From: Paenibacillus sp. HW567
GTDB lineage: Bacteria; Bacillota; Bacilli; Paenibacillales; Paenibacillaceae
Assembly: GCF_000374185.1 (NCBI RefSeq)
Contig: NZ_KB910518.1
Span: 862,546 to 926,545 of the forward strand
Reading direction: 5' to 3'
Length of the DNA stretch: 64,000 nt
Made by a program: the position numbers and the translations under genes. This document shows positions 45,997 to 53,681 of this stretch, in pieces (within the stretch, counting starts at the first letter, position 1; each line of letters opens with the position of its first letter). Below the pieces are notes generated by a model. That model worked only from the letters and a program-made list of their open reading frames with translations. It was not told the origin of the DNA and made no database searches.

Positions 45997-47352
45997 ATGC
46001 GGGATTGGTTTGATGTAAAAGATTACGGTGCCGTAGGCGATGGCACCACTGTGGATACGAAGGCGATTCAAGCAGCGATTGACGATTGCTTTGGCGCGGG
46101 TGGAGGTTATGTCGTTTTTGCCGGCGGCACGTTTGTTTCCGGTACGATTATTTTGAAATCCAACGTCTATTTACAGGTGAACCCGTCAGCAACGCTGCTG
46201 GCTAATCCCGATATCGGCGATTATCCGGACGGTACGCATTACAACCGCTATATCAATGAGAAAGACATGGATAAGTGCTTCATTTATGCTGAAGATGCGG
46301 CGAACCTTGGCATTGTCGGCCAGGGTGAAATCAATGGCAATGCCGAGAGCTTTCCGAATGAGGGCAGCATCTATCGCCCGATGATGATGCGGTTCCTGCG
46401 CTGCAGAAATATTCACATCAAAGGCGTGCGGCTCTATAACTCGACCGCGTGGACGACGGCCTTTCTGGACAGCGAAAATATTTGGTGCGAGGATCTGGAC
46501 ATCCGCAATGACAGAAGATACAACGGCGACGGGCTGGATTATGACGGGTGCAAAAACGTCTTTATTTCCAACTGCAAAATTTGGGGAACCGATGACAATC
46601 TATGCCTGCAAGCAAGCAGCAAAGCCTATCCGATGCAAAATGTGCATATCACCAACTGTCATTTTACCTCCATTTGCGCGGGTATTCGTATCGGTCTCAA
46701 GTCAGTGGGCGACATCTCGAATGTAGTTATTCACAACTGCACCTTTGAGAATGTCTGGCGGGAAGGAATCAAGATTGAATGTACGGAGGGCGGCAGCATT
46801 ACGGATATCATAGCCCAAGGGCTGGTTATGCGGAATGTAACCCGTCCGGTCTTTATCATCCTGAACAATCGTCTCGATACCATCGGCTCTTCGATCGGCC
46901 TTGCGGCCATGCCGGAGATCGGCAGCATGGAGCGGATTCATCTGTCGGATATCCTTGCAACGGATGATGAGGAGATGAACAACACCCATTTCCGCTTCAC
47001 CGATGATATGATGGGCTGCCCCTCCTTTGCCGGGATTCGGGTCGATGCCTGCGACAGCCATCCGATTCGGGACTTAACCATGAAGAATATTACGTATACC
47101 TTTGTCGGCGGAGTGAAAAAAGAGGACATTCCCGCAGAATACCCGAAGGTATGGGATATGCGCTACGGGCATCCTGGACAGGTGTCCGAGAATTATTATC
47201 CGACCTGGAGCCGGGCGACATTTATGGATATCCGAAACGTGGAACGGCTTGTCCTCGACGGAATGAAGTTTCATGCCTTGAAAGAGGATACGAGAGATTC
47301 ATATATCCTTGAAAACTGCAAGAGCCTCAAAGAAGACATCACGGAATATTAG
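45997..47352 (+). CDS. GH28-family (polygalacturonase-like) glycoside hydrolase
   Basis: About 451 residues with no signal peptide, so cytoplasmic. ATG 45997 is preferred to 45982 because GGAGG lies eight bases before it. The N terminus DWFDVKDYGAVGDGTTVDTKAIQAAID is the classic opening of right-handed beta-helix GH28 proteins. The acidic residues are present: Asp178 in NGDGLD and Asp199/Asp200 in GTDDN. The usual GHG motif is not: the matching place reads CAGIRIG. It likely acts as an exo-enzyme on imported oligosaccharides with a uronic acid or related sugar; the specificity is open. Confidence 0.85.
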   Translation: MRDWFDVKDYGAVGDGTTVDTKAIQAAIDDCFGAGGGYVVFAGGTFVSGTIILKSNVYLQVNPSATLLANPDIGDYPDGTHYNRYINEKDMDKCFIYAEDAANLGIVGQGEINGNAESFPNEGSIYRPMMMRFLRCRNIHIKGVRLYNSTAWTTAFLDSENIWCEDLDIRNDRRYNGDGLDYDGCKNVFISNCKIWGTDDNLCLQASSKAYPMQNVHITNCHFTSICAGIRIGLKSVGDISNVVIHNCTFENVWREGIKIECTEGGSITDIIAQGLVMRNVTRPVFIILNNRLDTIGSSIGLAAMPEIGSMERIHLSDILATDDEEMNNTHFRFTDDMMGCPSFAGIRVDACDSHPIRDLTMKNITYTFVGGVKKEDIPAEYPKVWDMRYGHPGQVSENYYPTWSRATFMDIRNVERLVLDGMKFHALKEDTRDSYILENCKSLKEDITEY

Positions 47353-47383
47353 CGGCAGCGGATCAAACGGGGGCTTGAAAACT

Positions 47384-48067
47384 CTAAGGTTTAGAAGTGG
47401 TAACTTCCTCCACCAATTCCTTATAGTCATTGCGCACATTGCCGACCGCGGCAGACACAGGATATGCCCGCATCAGCTCGGCATTGTACGGAACCAGCAG
47501 CTTCATCAGCTCCGGCTCCTCCTGATTGTTGCGGTCAAGCCACTGTGATTCCGCTTCGCGGCTGAGAATGACGGGCATGCGGTCATGGATATCCGCCATC
47601 AGGCTGTTGGCCTCTGTGGTGATGATCGTGCAGGTGCTGAGCTTATTTCCGTTTGCATCCACCCAAATATCGTACAGCCCGGCCATGGAAAAAAGCTCCC
47701 CGCTTTTCAGCGTGATCCGCATGGGCTGCTTGCCCCCGTCCTGCTGCTTCCAGTCGTAGAAGCCATCCGCAGGAATGATGCAGCGGCGTGAGCGTATAAG
47801 TCCCTTGAAGGCTGCTTTGTCCCGAAGCGACTCACTGCGTGCGTTGATCATCCTGCTGCCGTTCTTGTCCTCCTTCGACCAAGAAGGAACCAGCCCCCAC
47901 CGGAGCTCTCCAAGCCGGTTCTGTCTGCCGTCATGAATAACCGCCGGTATATGCTGCATCGGGGCCACATTGTACTTAGGAGCATAATGGACAAGAGACG
48001 TATCCTGGATAAAATAGTGTAGCATCAATTCTTCCATACTTACCATAATGGTATATCTCCCGCACAT
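47384..48067 (-). CDS. SRAP (YedK/HMCES-like) abasic-site protein
   Basis: A 227-residue protein starting MCGRY. After Met removal Cys2 forms a thiazolidine crosslink to abasic sites in single-stranded DNA. Other active-site positions are Asn75 in INARSE and His161 in IHDRMP. At position 105, where the family has Glu (GFYEW/GWFEW), this protein has Asp (GFYDW). It is convergent with the GH28-like gene and divergent from the DUF523 gene; a role in protecting abasic sites follows from the family. Confidence 0.93.
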   Translation of the reverse strand: MCGRYTIMVSMEELMLHYFIQDTSLVHYAPKYNVAPMQHIPAVIHDGRQNRLGELRWGLVPSWSKEDKNGSRMINARSESLRDKAAFKGLIRSRRCIIPADGFYDWKQQDGGKQPMRITLKSGELFSMAGLYDIWVDANGNKLSTCTIITTEANSLMADIHDRMPVILSREAESQWLDRNNQEEPELMKLLVPYNAELMRAYPVSAAVGNVRNDYKELVEEVTTSKP

Positions 48068-48150
48068 CCTGCCAAAACCTCCCGTATCATTGAATGCTAT
48101 AATATCAATTATAAATGAAGAAACGGGTTATAGCGAAGGAGGGAATCCCG

Positions 48151-48612
48151 GTGATTATGGTAAGCTCCTGCCTGGCAGGCATGAAAGTAAGATATAACGG
48201 CACGGCTTGTCTGGATGTGACCATTCAAAAGCTGCTGGACAGCCATCAGGCGGTTGCGGTATGCCCCGAGCTGCTGGGAGGTTTCTCCACCCCAAGAGAA
48301 CCGGCAGAAATTATTGGCGGGGACGGTGCGGCTGTGCTTGAAGGGACCGCGAAAGTGGTGGACCGTCTGGGGACGGATGTAACTGAAATGTATATAAAAG
48401 GAGCTTATGAAACGCTGGAAAAAGCACGCCAATACGCGGCAACGACTGTAGTCCTCAAGGAAAACAGCCCTTCCTGCGGCAGCTCCATGATCTATAACGG
48501 AGATTTTGCCGGACAGAGAGTTCCCGGCGAGGGAGTAACGGCTGCGCTGCTTCGGCTAAATGGCATCGAGGTCGTCTCAGAGGAGCAGCTTTCCTCGCGA
48601 TTAGTTCTTTAA
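48151..48612 (+). CDS. DUF523 family protein
   Basis: About 153 residues, the usual size of DUF523 proteins. The frame opens at ATG 48115, but GAAGGAGGG seven bases before GTG 48151 marks the start, giving MIMVSSCLAG. Conserved family pieces: SSCLAGMKVRYNG, CPELLGGFSTPREPAEI, and KENSPSCGSSMIYNG. Several conserved Cys residues (in SSCL, VCPE and SPSCG) suggest metal or redox chemistry, but no function is established for the family. Confidence 0.88.
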   Translation: MIMVSSCLAGMKVRYNGTACLDVTIQKLLDSHQAVAVCPELLGGFSTPREPAEIIGGDGAAVLEGTAKVVDRLGTDVTEMYIKGAYETLEKARQYAATTVVLKENSPSCGSSMIYNGDFAGQRVPGEGVTAALLRLNGIEVVSEEQLSSRLVL

Positions 48613-48666
48613 TTCATGCAAAATCAGGTGTGGACTCCCCGGGTAGGGTGCAGGGGTTATTATCTT

Positions 48667-49428
48667 TTATGCCAACGTTTGCAGGACATTGCTGAACAGG
48701 CTGGACAGCTCGCTGTCAGTTGCTGTGGAGAAATCCGCTCCAGAGAGCATTCTCTTCACCGCAGCCAGTGGATTATCTGTGTCTCCAGAGGGTTCTTCTT
48801 TGTTTCCGGCAAAACTCAGGCGGCTCTGCAACTGGGTCAGTACGGACTTCATATCCTCTGAGGTCAGTCCGGCTTCCAGCGCGGTTGATCCGCCGGTTAC
48901 GCCTGCGTCATCTGTACGGTCTGTACGCTCAGACCTGTTCATGTTGTTCAGCCCCCAGGCAAAAGGCGGAGGGAATCCCCCCATAGCCTGCAGCATCGCA
49001 GGAATACCGCCTGAATCTTCTCCTGTACCCGCAGAGTCACCATTCGCTGAGCCAGACGGTGATGGAACAGATTGCAAGGTCTGCAACAGCAAAGTCAGCT
49101 CATCCCCGTTCTCCGGCGATAGCCCATAGCTGCTCGTATCCGTTTGGATTTGTGCCAGCAGCGAGCTCAGCTCATCCCCCGGTAAAGCCGTTTTCGCCAC
49201 ACGCATTTTAGCCGGTGTATAGGTTCCGGTGTAGTAATCCTCTGTATCTTCTTTGGACCCGTTTAATTGAAAGATCAGCTTGGCAATTTTACTGAAATCG
49301 GTTGAATCCGTGCCAGCCGCACTCTGATCTCCATCCGTGGAGTAAGAATTGGCTGAAGAGGTCCCCGTGCTTGTGTTAGTGAGAGCATAATAGCTTTTAT
49401 TATAGTAATTATTAATAGATAAAGACAT
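48667..49428 (-). CDS. Hypothetical Ser/Thr/Gly-rich protein
   Basis: About 253 residues, start at 49428 after AGGAGACCGG on this strand, giving MSLSINNYYNKSYYALT. There is no signal peptide or membrane segment. An N-terminal Asn/Tyr/Ser/Thr-rich stretch leads to a short structured-looking segment (FSKIAKLIFQLNG), then low-complexity linkers rich in Ser, Gly and Asp. Repeated helical pieces follow, of the form LLAQIQTD, LLLQTLQS, VLTQLQSR, LFSNVLQTLA. The ending and composition recall flagellar-hook or secretion-associated proteins, but I see no motif to support that. Function unknown. Confidence 0.7.
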   Translation of the reverse strand: MSLSINNYYNKSYYALTNTSTGTSSANSYSTDGDQSAAGTDSTDFSKIAKLIFQLNGSKEDTEDYYTGTYTPAKMRVAKTALPGDELSSLLAQIQTDTSSYGLSPENGDELTLLLQTLQSVPSPSGSANGDSAGTGEDSGGIPAMLQAMGGFPPPFAWGLNNMNRSERTDRTDDAGVTGGSTALEAGLTSEDMKSVLTQLQSRLSFAGNKEEPSGDTDNPLAAVKRMLSGADFSTATDSELSSLFSNVLQTLA

Positions 49429-49647
49429 TTCCGGTCTCCTCTCAAACTCTGTTGCCCTGTCTATCCGAAAGTCCACGTTACTATATCGGGGAGAAAGCTG
49501 AGTGCAAGCTGAATAAATCAGCCAATTGCGGCCTGGAAATGTTACAATATTGTGTTAATTGACAGGTGGTAAAAGAACACGTTCAGCAGTATAATCGAGT
49601 AGTCCTGTAAGGAAATTCTGAATACCAGAGAAGCGGAGAACATCGTC

Positions 49648-50799
49648 ATGAAACCGATCTATTTGGACCACGCCGCCTCAACCCCGGTTCATCCGGAGGT
49701 GGCTAAGGTTATGTACAATATGCTGCTAGAGCAATATGGCAACGCGTCCAGCGTGCACACCTACGGACGTTCCGCCAAAAGAATAGTCAATGGAGCGCGC
49801 GACACCATCGCGGGCTTTTTGGGCTGTGCGCCTGAGGAATGGGTGTTCACAAGCGGCGGTACGGAGAGCGACAATCTGGCGCTGTTCGGCGCGGCCGCCG
49901 CATCTGCCCACAAAGGCAAACATATCATTACCACGGCTGTGGAGCATCATGCGGTGCTGCATACCTGTGAAGAGCTGGAGAAGATGGGCTTCACGGTTAC
50001 TTATCTTCCGGTGGATTCTACGGGGCGGGTGAATGCTGCCGATGTGGAAGCTGCCTTGCAGGAGGACACGGTGCTGATCAGCGTGATGTTCGCGAATAAT
50101 GAAGTAGGAACTGTAGAACCTATAGAAGAGATTGGCAGATTGGCTGCTGAGCGGGGCATTTTGTTCCATGTCGATGCAGTACAGGTCCTGGGCATGCTGC
50201 CGGTCACACTCCGCGAGCTTCCAGTGGACTATATGAGCTTCACCGCTCATAAGATCAATGGACCGCAGGGGATCGGCGGGTTGTACGTCCGGCGAGGTGC
50301 GCCGCTGTCTCCAAGACAGCACGGCGGAGTGCAGGAGCGCGGCAGAAGGGCAGGCACCGAGAGCCTTGCCGGCGCGGCAGGTTTTGCCAAGGCGGTGGAG
50401 CTTGCGGTGGGAGAACTGCAGCAGCGCCGGGAGAAGGCGCTGCTGCTGCGGGAAACACTGCTGCGGGAGCTGGACCGCCGGATCGGGCGGGAGAGCTATG
50501 TCATCAACGGGGATGGGCAGCATTTTTTGCCGGGGATTCTGAACCTCAGCTTTCCTGGAGCTCCAACCGATGTGCTGCTGATGAATCTCGATATGGAGGG
50601 AATCGCCGCCGCCAGCGGTTCAGCCTGCACCTCAGGTTCGCTTGAGGTTTCGCATGTGCTGCAGGCGATGAAGCTGCCGGGGGAACTTTTGAACTCGGCG
50701 ATTCGCTTTAGCACGGGATTGGGTAATACTAATGAAGAAATGGAGTATGTGGCCCAAAAAGTTGAAACCATTCTGAAACGGCTGCGTAAAAAAGACTAG
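49648..50799 (+). CDS. Cysteine desulfurase (NifS/IscS-like)
   Basis: A 383-residue PLP enzyme that removes sulfur from cysteine for Fe-S clusters or tRNA thiolation. It opens with MKPIYLDHAASTPVHP, has SGGTESDNLAL and HVDAVQVLG, Lys202 in FTAHKINGPQG as the PLP lysine, and active-site Cys327 in SACTSGSLEVSHV. The short Cys loop without long inserts and the total length fit the NifS/IscS group. No mnmA or Fe-S scaffold gene follows, so its acceptor is not shown. Upstream bases hold TTGACA and TATAAT but 25 bp apart, too far for a normal promoter. Confidence 0.93.
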   Translation: MKPIYLDHAASTPVHPEVAKVMYNMLLEQYGNASSVHTYGRSAKRIVNGARDTIAGFLGCAPEEWVFTSGGTESDNLALFGAAAASAHKGKHIITTAVEHHAVLHTCEELEKMGFTVTYLPVDSTGRVNAADVEAALQEDTVLISVMFANNEVGTVEPIEEIGRLAAERGILFHVDAVQVLGMLPVTLRELPVDYMSFTAHKINGPQGIGGLYVRRGAPLSPRQHGGVQERGRRAGTESLAGAAGFAKAVELAVGELQQRREKALLLRETLLRELDRRIGRESYVINGDGQHFLPGILNLSFPGAPTDVLLMNLDMEGIAAASGSACTSGSLEVSHVLQAMKLPGELLNSAIRFSTGLGNTNEEMEYVAQKVETILKRLRKKD

Positions 50800-50896
50800 G
50801 CGTCACTACTACCTTGTATCCGTTTCAGCGAGAGAGAGTTTCTCTGGCTCTGAGGGAACTCGTAAGCACACTCAAGGTGAAGGGACAATAGCAGCC

Positions 50897-51418
50897 ATGA
50901 AACTTCAAGATATGATTGGCCTCGCTGTATATGAGGTTGAAGAAGGTAATGAAGTCGGCAAAATTGCCGATGTTGTACTGGATTCAAACTGGCATGTTAC
51001 GGGTATTGAAGTGGAAAGTAAAGCATTTTTGTCAAGTCACGTGAAAGTTGTGGCATGGGATGACATTGCCGCTTATGGCGAGGATGCTGTCATGATCCGC
51101 AGTAAAGAGTCGATTATGAAGACCGACACTGACCATATACCCTATACTTTTCTTCTGGGAAAGAACAAACTGAAGGATCTGCAGGTGCTGACTACATCCG
51201 GAACAATTCTGGGACGAGTATCCGATGTTTATTTTGACCAGAAGTTGGGAAACACAATAGTAGCGCTGGAAATCAGTGACGGGCTTATAACTGATTTGAT
51301 CGAGGGCCGCAGATGGCTGCCTTGTTCTGATGGAATGTCCATTGGGGAGAATTCGGTACTGGTTCCCGCGATGAGCGAAGAACGGCTTCAAAAAGCCATT
51401 AATATTGTTAACGGATAG
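50897..51418 (+). CDS. PRC-barrel domain protein (two copies)
   Basis: A 173-residue cytoplasmic protein with two PRC-barrel units: about residues 1-80 (MIGLAVYEVEEGNEVGKIADVVLD) and 85-172 (LKDLQVLTTSGTILGRVSDVYFD). PRC barrels are small beta-barrels that bind RNA or protein partners, as in RimM; this two-barrel form resembles Bacillus YlmC/YrrD-like proteins. It lies about 100 bp after the cysteine desulfurase and 14 bp before a zinc-ribbon gene, probably in one operon ending at 51741. Confidence 0.85.
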   Translation: MKLQDMIGLAVYEVEEGNEVGKIADVVLDSNWHVTGIEVESKAFLSSHVKVVAWDDIAAYGEDAVMIRSKESIMKTDTDHIPYTFLLGKNKLKDLQVLTTSGTILGRVSDVYFDQKLGNTIVALEISDGLITDLIEGRRWLPCSDGMSIGENSVLVPAMSEERLQKAINIVNG

Positions 51419-51432
51419 GTGGAATGTATTAT

Positions 51433-51642
51433 ATGAAGTGTCCAAACTGTGGCTCCAAGGATATCGGCAAGATTGGTTCCCACCAGTTCTACTGCTGGGG
51501 CTGTTTCATCGAACTGACGGTCAACGGCGAGAAAATGTCGGTCTATCAGGTTGAAGAAGACGGCACACTCAGCTCGCTTGACGATCTGTTCTCCGGGGAA
51601 GAGATTGCCCAGGATTTCCCGCAGATTCATGCATCCTCCTGA
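51433..51642 (+). CDS. Small zinc-ribbon protein
   Basis: A 69-residue protein. ATG 51433 is used because AGGTGG ends ten bases before it; the ATG at 51424 is too close. Two Cys pairs (CPNCG and CWGC) form a likely zinc ribbon near the N terminus, followed by an acidic tail. The family is small and uncharacterised. It follows the PRC-barrel gene closely and precedes the operon terminator. Confidence 0.7.
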   Translation: MKCPNCGSKDIGKIGSHQFYCWGCFIELTVNGEKMSVYQVEEDGTLSSLDDLFSGEEIAQDFPQIHASS

Positions 51643-51688
51643 AATAGATTTAGGCTGTTTTAGGAACTAGATTGACATATAATCTGAT

Positions 51689-51741
51689 GCGTCCAAATCC
51701 CTTGCAACGTAATGCGGCAGGGGGAATTTGGGCGCTTTTTT
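51689..51741 (+). terminator. Rho-independent terminator
   Basis: GCGTCCAAATCCC pairs with GGGGAATTTGGGCGC through an imperfect stem, followed by six T. It closes the desulfurase, PRC-barrel and zinc-ribbon unit. Confidence 0.7.
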
Positions 51742-51855
51742 GCATACATATCATGTCTTGAGTGAGGGGCAGAAATTGGCGGTTATTTTTTGGCAGTCAT
51801 ACATATACTTATCTACAAAGCCAGTCCAGAATTGCCGCTAGGAGAGTGTACACTC

Positions 51856-52923
51856 ATGGAGCAATGGTCCCAAAGCAAATGGTTCCGCTGGATGATCGGA
51901 GTGCTGCTCGCCCTGATCATTTTATATTTCGTATGGCAGCTTCGTCCGATGCTGCAGGGGATTTTCGTGTTTCTGAAGGAGATTCTTGCGCCGTTTCTGG
52001 CAGCCATGATTATCTCCTATGTTCTGAATCCTGTTGTCAGTATGCTGGCCGGACGCAAAATGCCGCGCAGCGTTGCAGTGCTCCTGATCTATGCCGTATT
52101 CCTGACTTCGATTGCGGTGATTGCCATCAACCTGATTCCCATGTTCATCGAACAGCTTGAGGAATTGAATGAACATTTGCCGGAAATGACACTGCATGCG
52201 CAGGGGCTAATGCGGAATATGAATTCAAAGCTGATCCCGCCGGGAGTGGAGCTGGGCATGAACAACTGGTTTTATCAGATGGAAAATCGTTTAGCCGAAG
52301 GCATCTCCCACTTTCTTGATAATATCGGATCGACAATAGGTGTATTGTTCAACGCATTCATCGTGCCGTTTCTTGTGTTCTATATTCTTAAGGATTTCGA
52401 TGTATTCGAACGGGCGGTCGTCTCCTGTCTGCCCCGCTCACGGCGCAAGTCAATGGTCAAGCTGTTAAAAGATATTGATGATGCGCTCGGCAGCTATATA
52501 CGCGGACAGTTCCTCGTCTGTGTCATCATCGGGGGGCTGGCCTATATCGGTTATGCGATTATCGGCATGCCTTATGCGCTGCTGTTCGCCTGTGTGGTAG
52601 CTGTGTTCAACATCATTCCCTATATGGGCCCGTTCCTGGGGGCAGCGCCGGCAATCGTGATGGCTTCAACGCTTTCGCTGCGTCTAGTGCTGCTGGTAGC
52701 TGTGGTGAACACTCTTTGCCAAATGCTGGAGAGCAATGTCATTTCGCCGCAGGTGGTGGGCCGTACGCTGCATCTGCATCCGCTGATGATTATTTTTGCG
52801 CTGCTGGTGGGCGGAGAATTGGCGGGAATGATCGGACTGATTCTGGCTGTGCCTGTTTTTGCGGCCGGAAAAGTTGTGATCCAGCATTTCATCACCTATT
52901 ATATCCGGCGTAAGCCGGTGTAA
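51856..52923 (+). CDS. AI-2E-family (YrrI/PerM-like) membrane transporter
   Basis: About 355 residues, start chosen at ATG 51856 after AGGAGAG; an in-frame codon at 51790 lacks a ribosome binding site. About seven or eight transmembrane helices with the family signature region FACVVAVFNIIPYMGPFLGAAPAIV and QMLESNVISPQVVGRTLHLHPLMII. Members export or exchange small molecules or ions; AI-2 export is shown only for TqsA, so the substrate here is unknown. It sits just upstream of the leuS promoter. Confidence 0.88.
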   Translation: MEQWSQSKWFRWMIGVLLALIILYFVWQLRPMLQGIFVFLKEILAPFLAAMIISYVLNPVVSMLAGRKMPRSVAVLLIYAVFLTSIAVIAINLIPMFIEQLEELNEHLPEMTLHAQGLMRNMNSKLIPPGVELGMNNWFYQMENRLAEGISHFLDNIGSTIGVLFNAFIVPFLVFYILKDFDVFERAVVSCLPRSRRKSMVKLLKDIDDALGSYIRGQFLVCVIIGGLAYIGYAIIGMPYALLFACVVAVFNIIPYMGPFLGAAPAIVMASTLSLRLVLLVAVVNTLCQMLESNVISPQVVGRTLHLHPLMIIFALLVGGELAGMIGLILAVPVFAAGKVVIQHFITYYIRRKPV

Positions 52924-52935
52924 CAGGGGAAATCA

Positions 52936-52965
52936 TTGACTGTACCTGCTTCTTTTGTATATAAT
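52936..52965 (+). promoter_or_regulatory. Sigma-A promoter of the leuS T-box transcript
   Basis: TTGACT and TATAAT are separated by 18 bp, directly upstream of the T-box leader. This predicts a transcript start near 52972. Confidence 0.8.
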
Positions 52966-52989
52966 GTGGTGAATATTACTGATTAATCA

Positions 52990-53297
52990 TCAGTAAGCAT
53001 AGCTGTGCGATGAAGAGGAGTATTAATTCGTGAGACCGTTATTGCAGAGAGCCGGCGCAAGGTGCGAGCCGGTTAACGGAGAAGAGTGAACTCACCTCGG
53101 AGTAATGGCGCTAGCCGCAGGCGGCCGCAAGCTTGAAGCTGCGAAGCCCGCGCGTGAACCGTCGTCGTCTCACCCCCGTTACAGGGTGTCAAAGTGAGTG
53201 GCAGATAAAGCATATCCGCCGCTAACTAGGGTGGTACCACGGGAATTTCAACCTCTCGTCCCTAGCGATTATACGCTAGGGATGGGAGGTTTTTTTG
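52990..53297 (+). promoter_or_regulatory. T-box leader (leucyl) with intrinsic terminator
   Basis: The T-box sequence AGGGTGGTACCACG is at 53228-53241. The terminator pairs CCTCTCGTCCCTAGCG (53252-53267) with CGCTAGGGATGGGAGG (53274-53289) and ends in seven T. Upstream, GTGAACTCACC at 53087-53097 places a CTC codon (53091-53093) in the expected specifier-loop context, so uncharged tRNA-Leu should trigger antitermination and leuS expression. The leucine assignment is confirmed by the downstream gene. Confidence 0.92.
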
Positions 53298-53681
53298 TAG
53301 TATTGGACCTGTCAGGAACCTGGTTGCGGCAGGCCGCCGAAGCGAACCAACCTGTCTGCTTGAGGTACACGAAAGCAGCTACCCGCCCCTAGCGGAACAG
53401 CGAGTCCTGAGCTGGTTCTTGGACTTTGCCGGCCCGTTAGGCAAAACGGGTGGAATTATAAAAGTTACAGGGAAACGCAATGGAGAAAAATTTTGGAGCT
53501 GGAGAAACGAAGTGTTCGCCTTTATTCTCGGATTTCTACCGCTAGCAGCGGTTCAAGTCAAGAAATCGGAGAATAACAGCGATCGGAAGCCCAAAACTTT
53601 TTTGTAGTGGAGCTAGCTCCCTGAATTTTTTTAAGACAACAGTTTTAACTAAGCAAGCAACACTCCAAGGAGGAGCATAAG
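53298..53681 (+). other. Long untranslated stretch between T-box terminator and leuS
   Basis: About 385 bases without a convincing gene; a 62-codon frame at 53419-53607 lacks a ribosome binding site and family. The chief structure is a long imperfect hairpin (53522-53576) described separately, flanked by GGAGCTGG (near 53495) and the palindrome GGAGCTAGCTCC (53609-53620). GGAGGAGC before 53682 is the leuS ribosome binding site. Confidence 0.6.
53522..53576. repeat. Long imperfect inverted repeat in the leuS leader
   Basis: TTATTCTCGGATTTCT (53522-53537) pairs with AGAAATCGGAGAATAA (53561-53576) with one mismatch. Inside it ACCGCT and AGCGGT form a second perfect stem (53538-53552). There is no T run at its end. 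The form suggests an interspersed repeat unit inserted in the leader; copies elsewhere in the genome cannot be tested here. Confidence 0.6.

Noticed and set aside
49559..49595. TTGACA and TATAAT before the cysteine desulfurase as a promoter
   Set aside because: The hexamers are 25 bp apart, too far for sigma-A; no other -35 lies at the right distance.
53419..53607. 62-codon frame between the T-box and leuS
   Set aside because: No ribosome binding site, no family, and its sequence is taken up by the inverted repeat; treated as untranslated leader.
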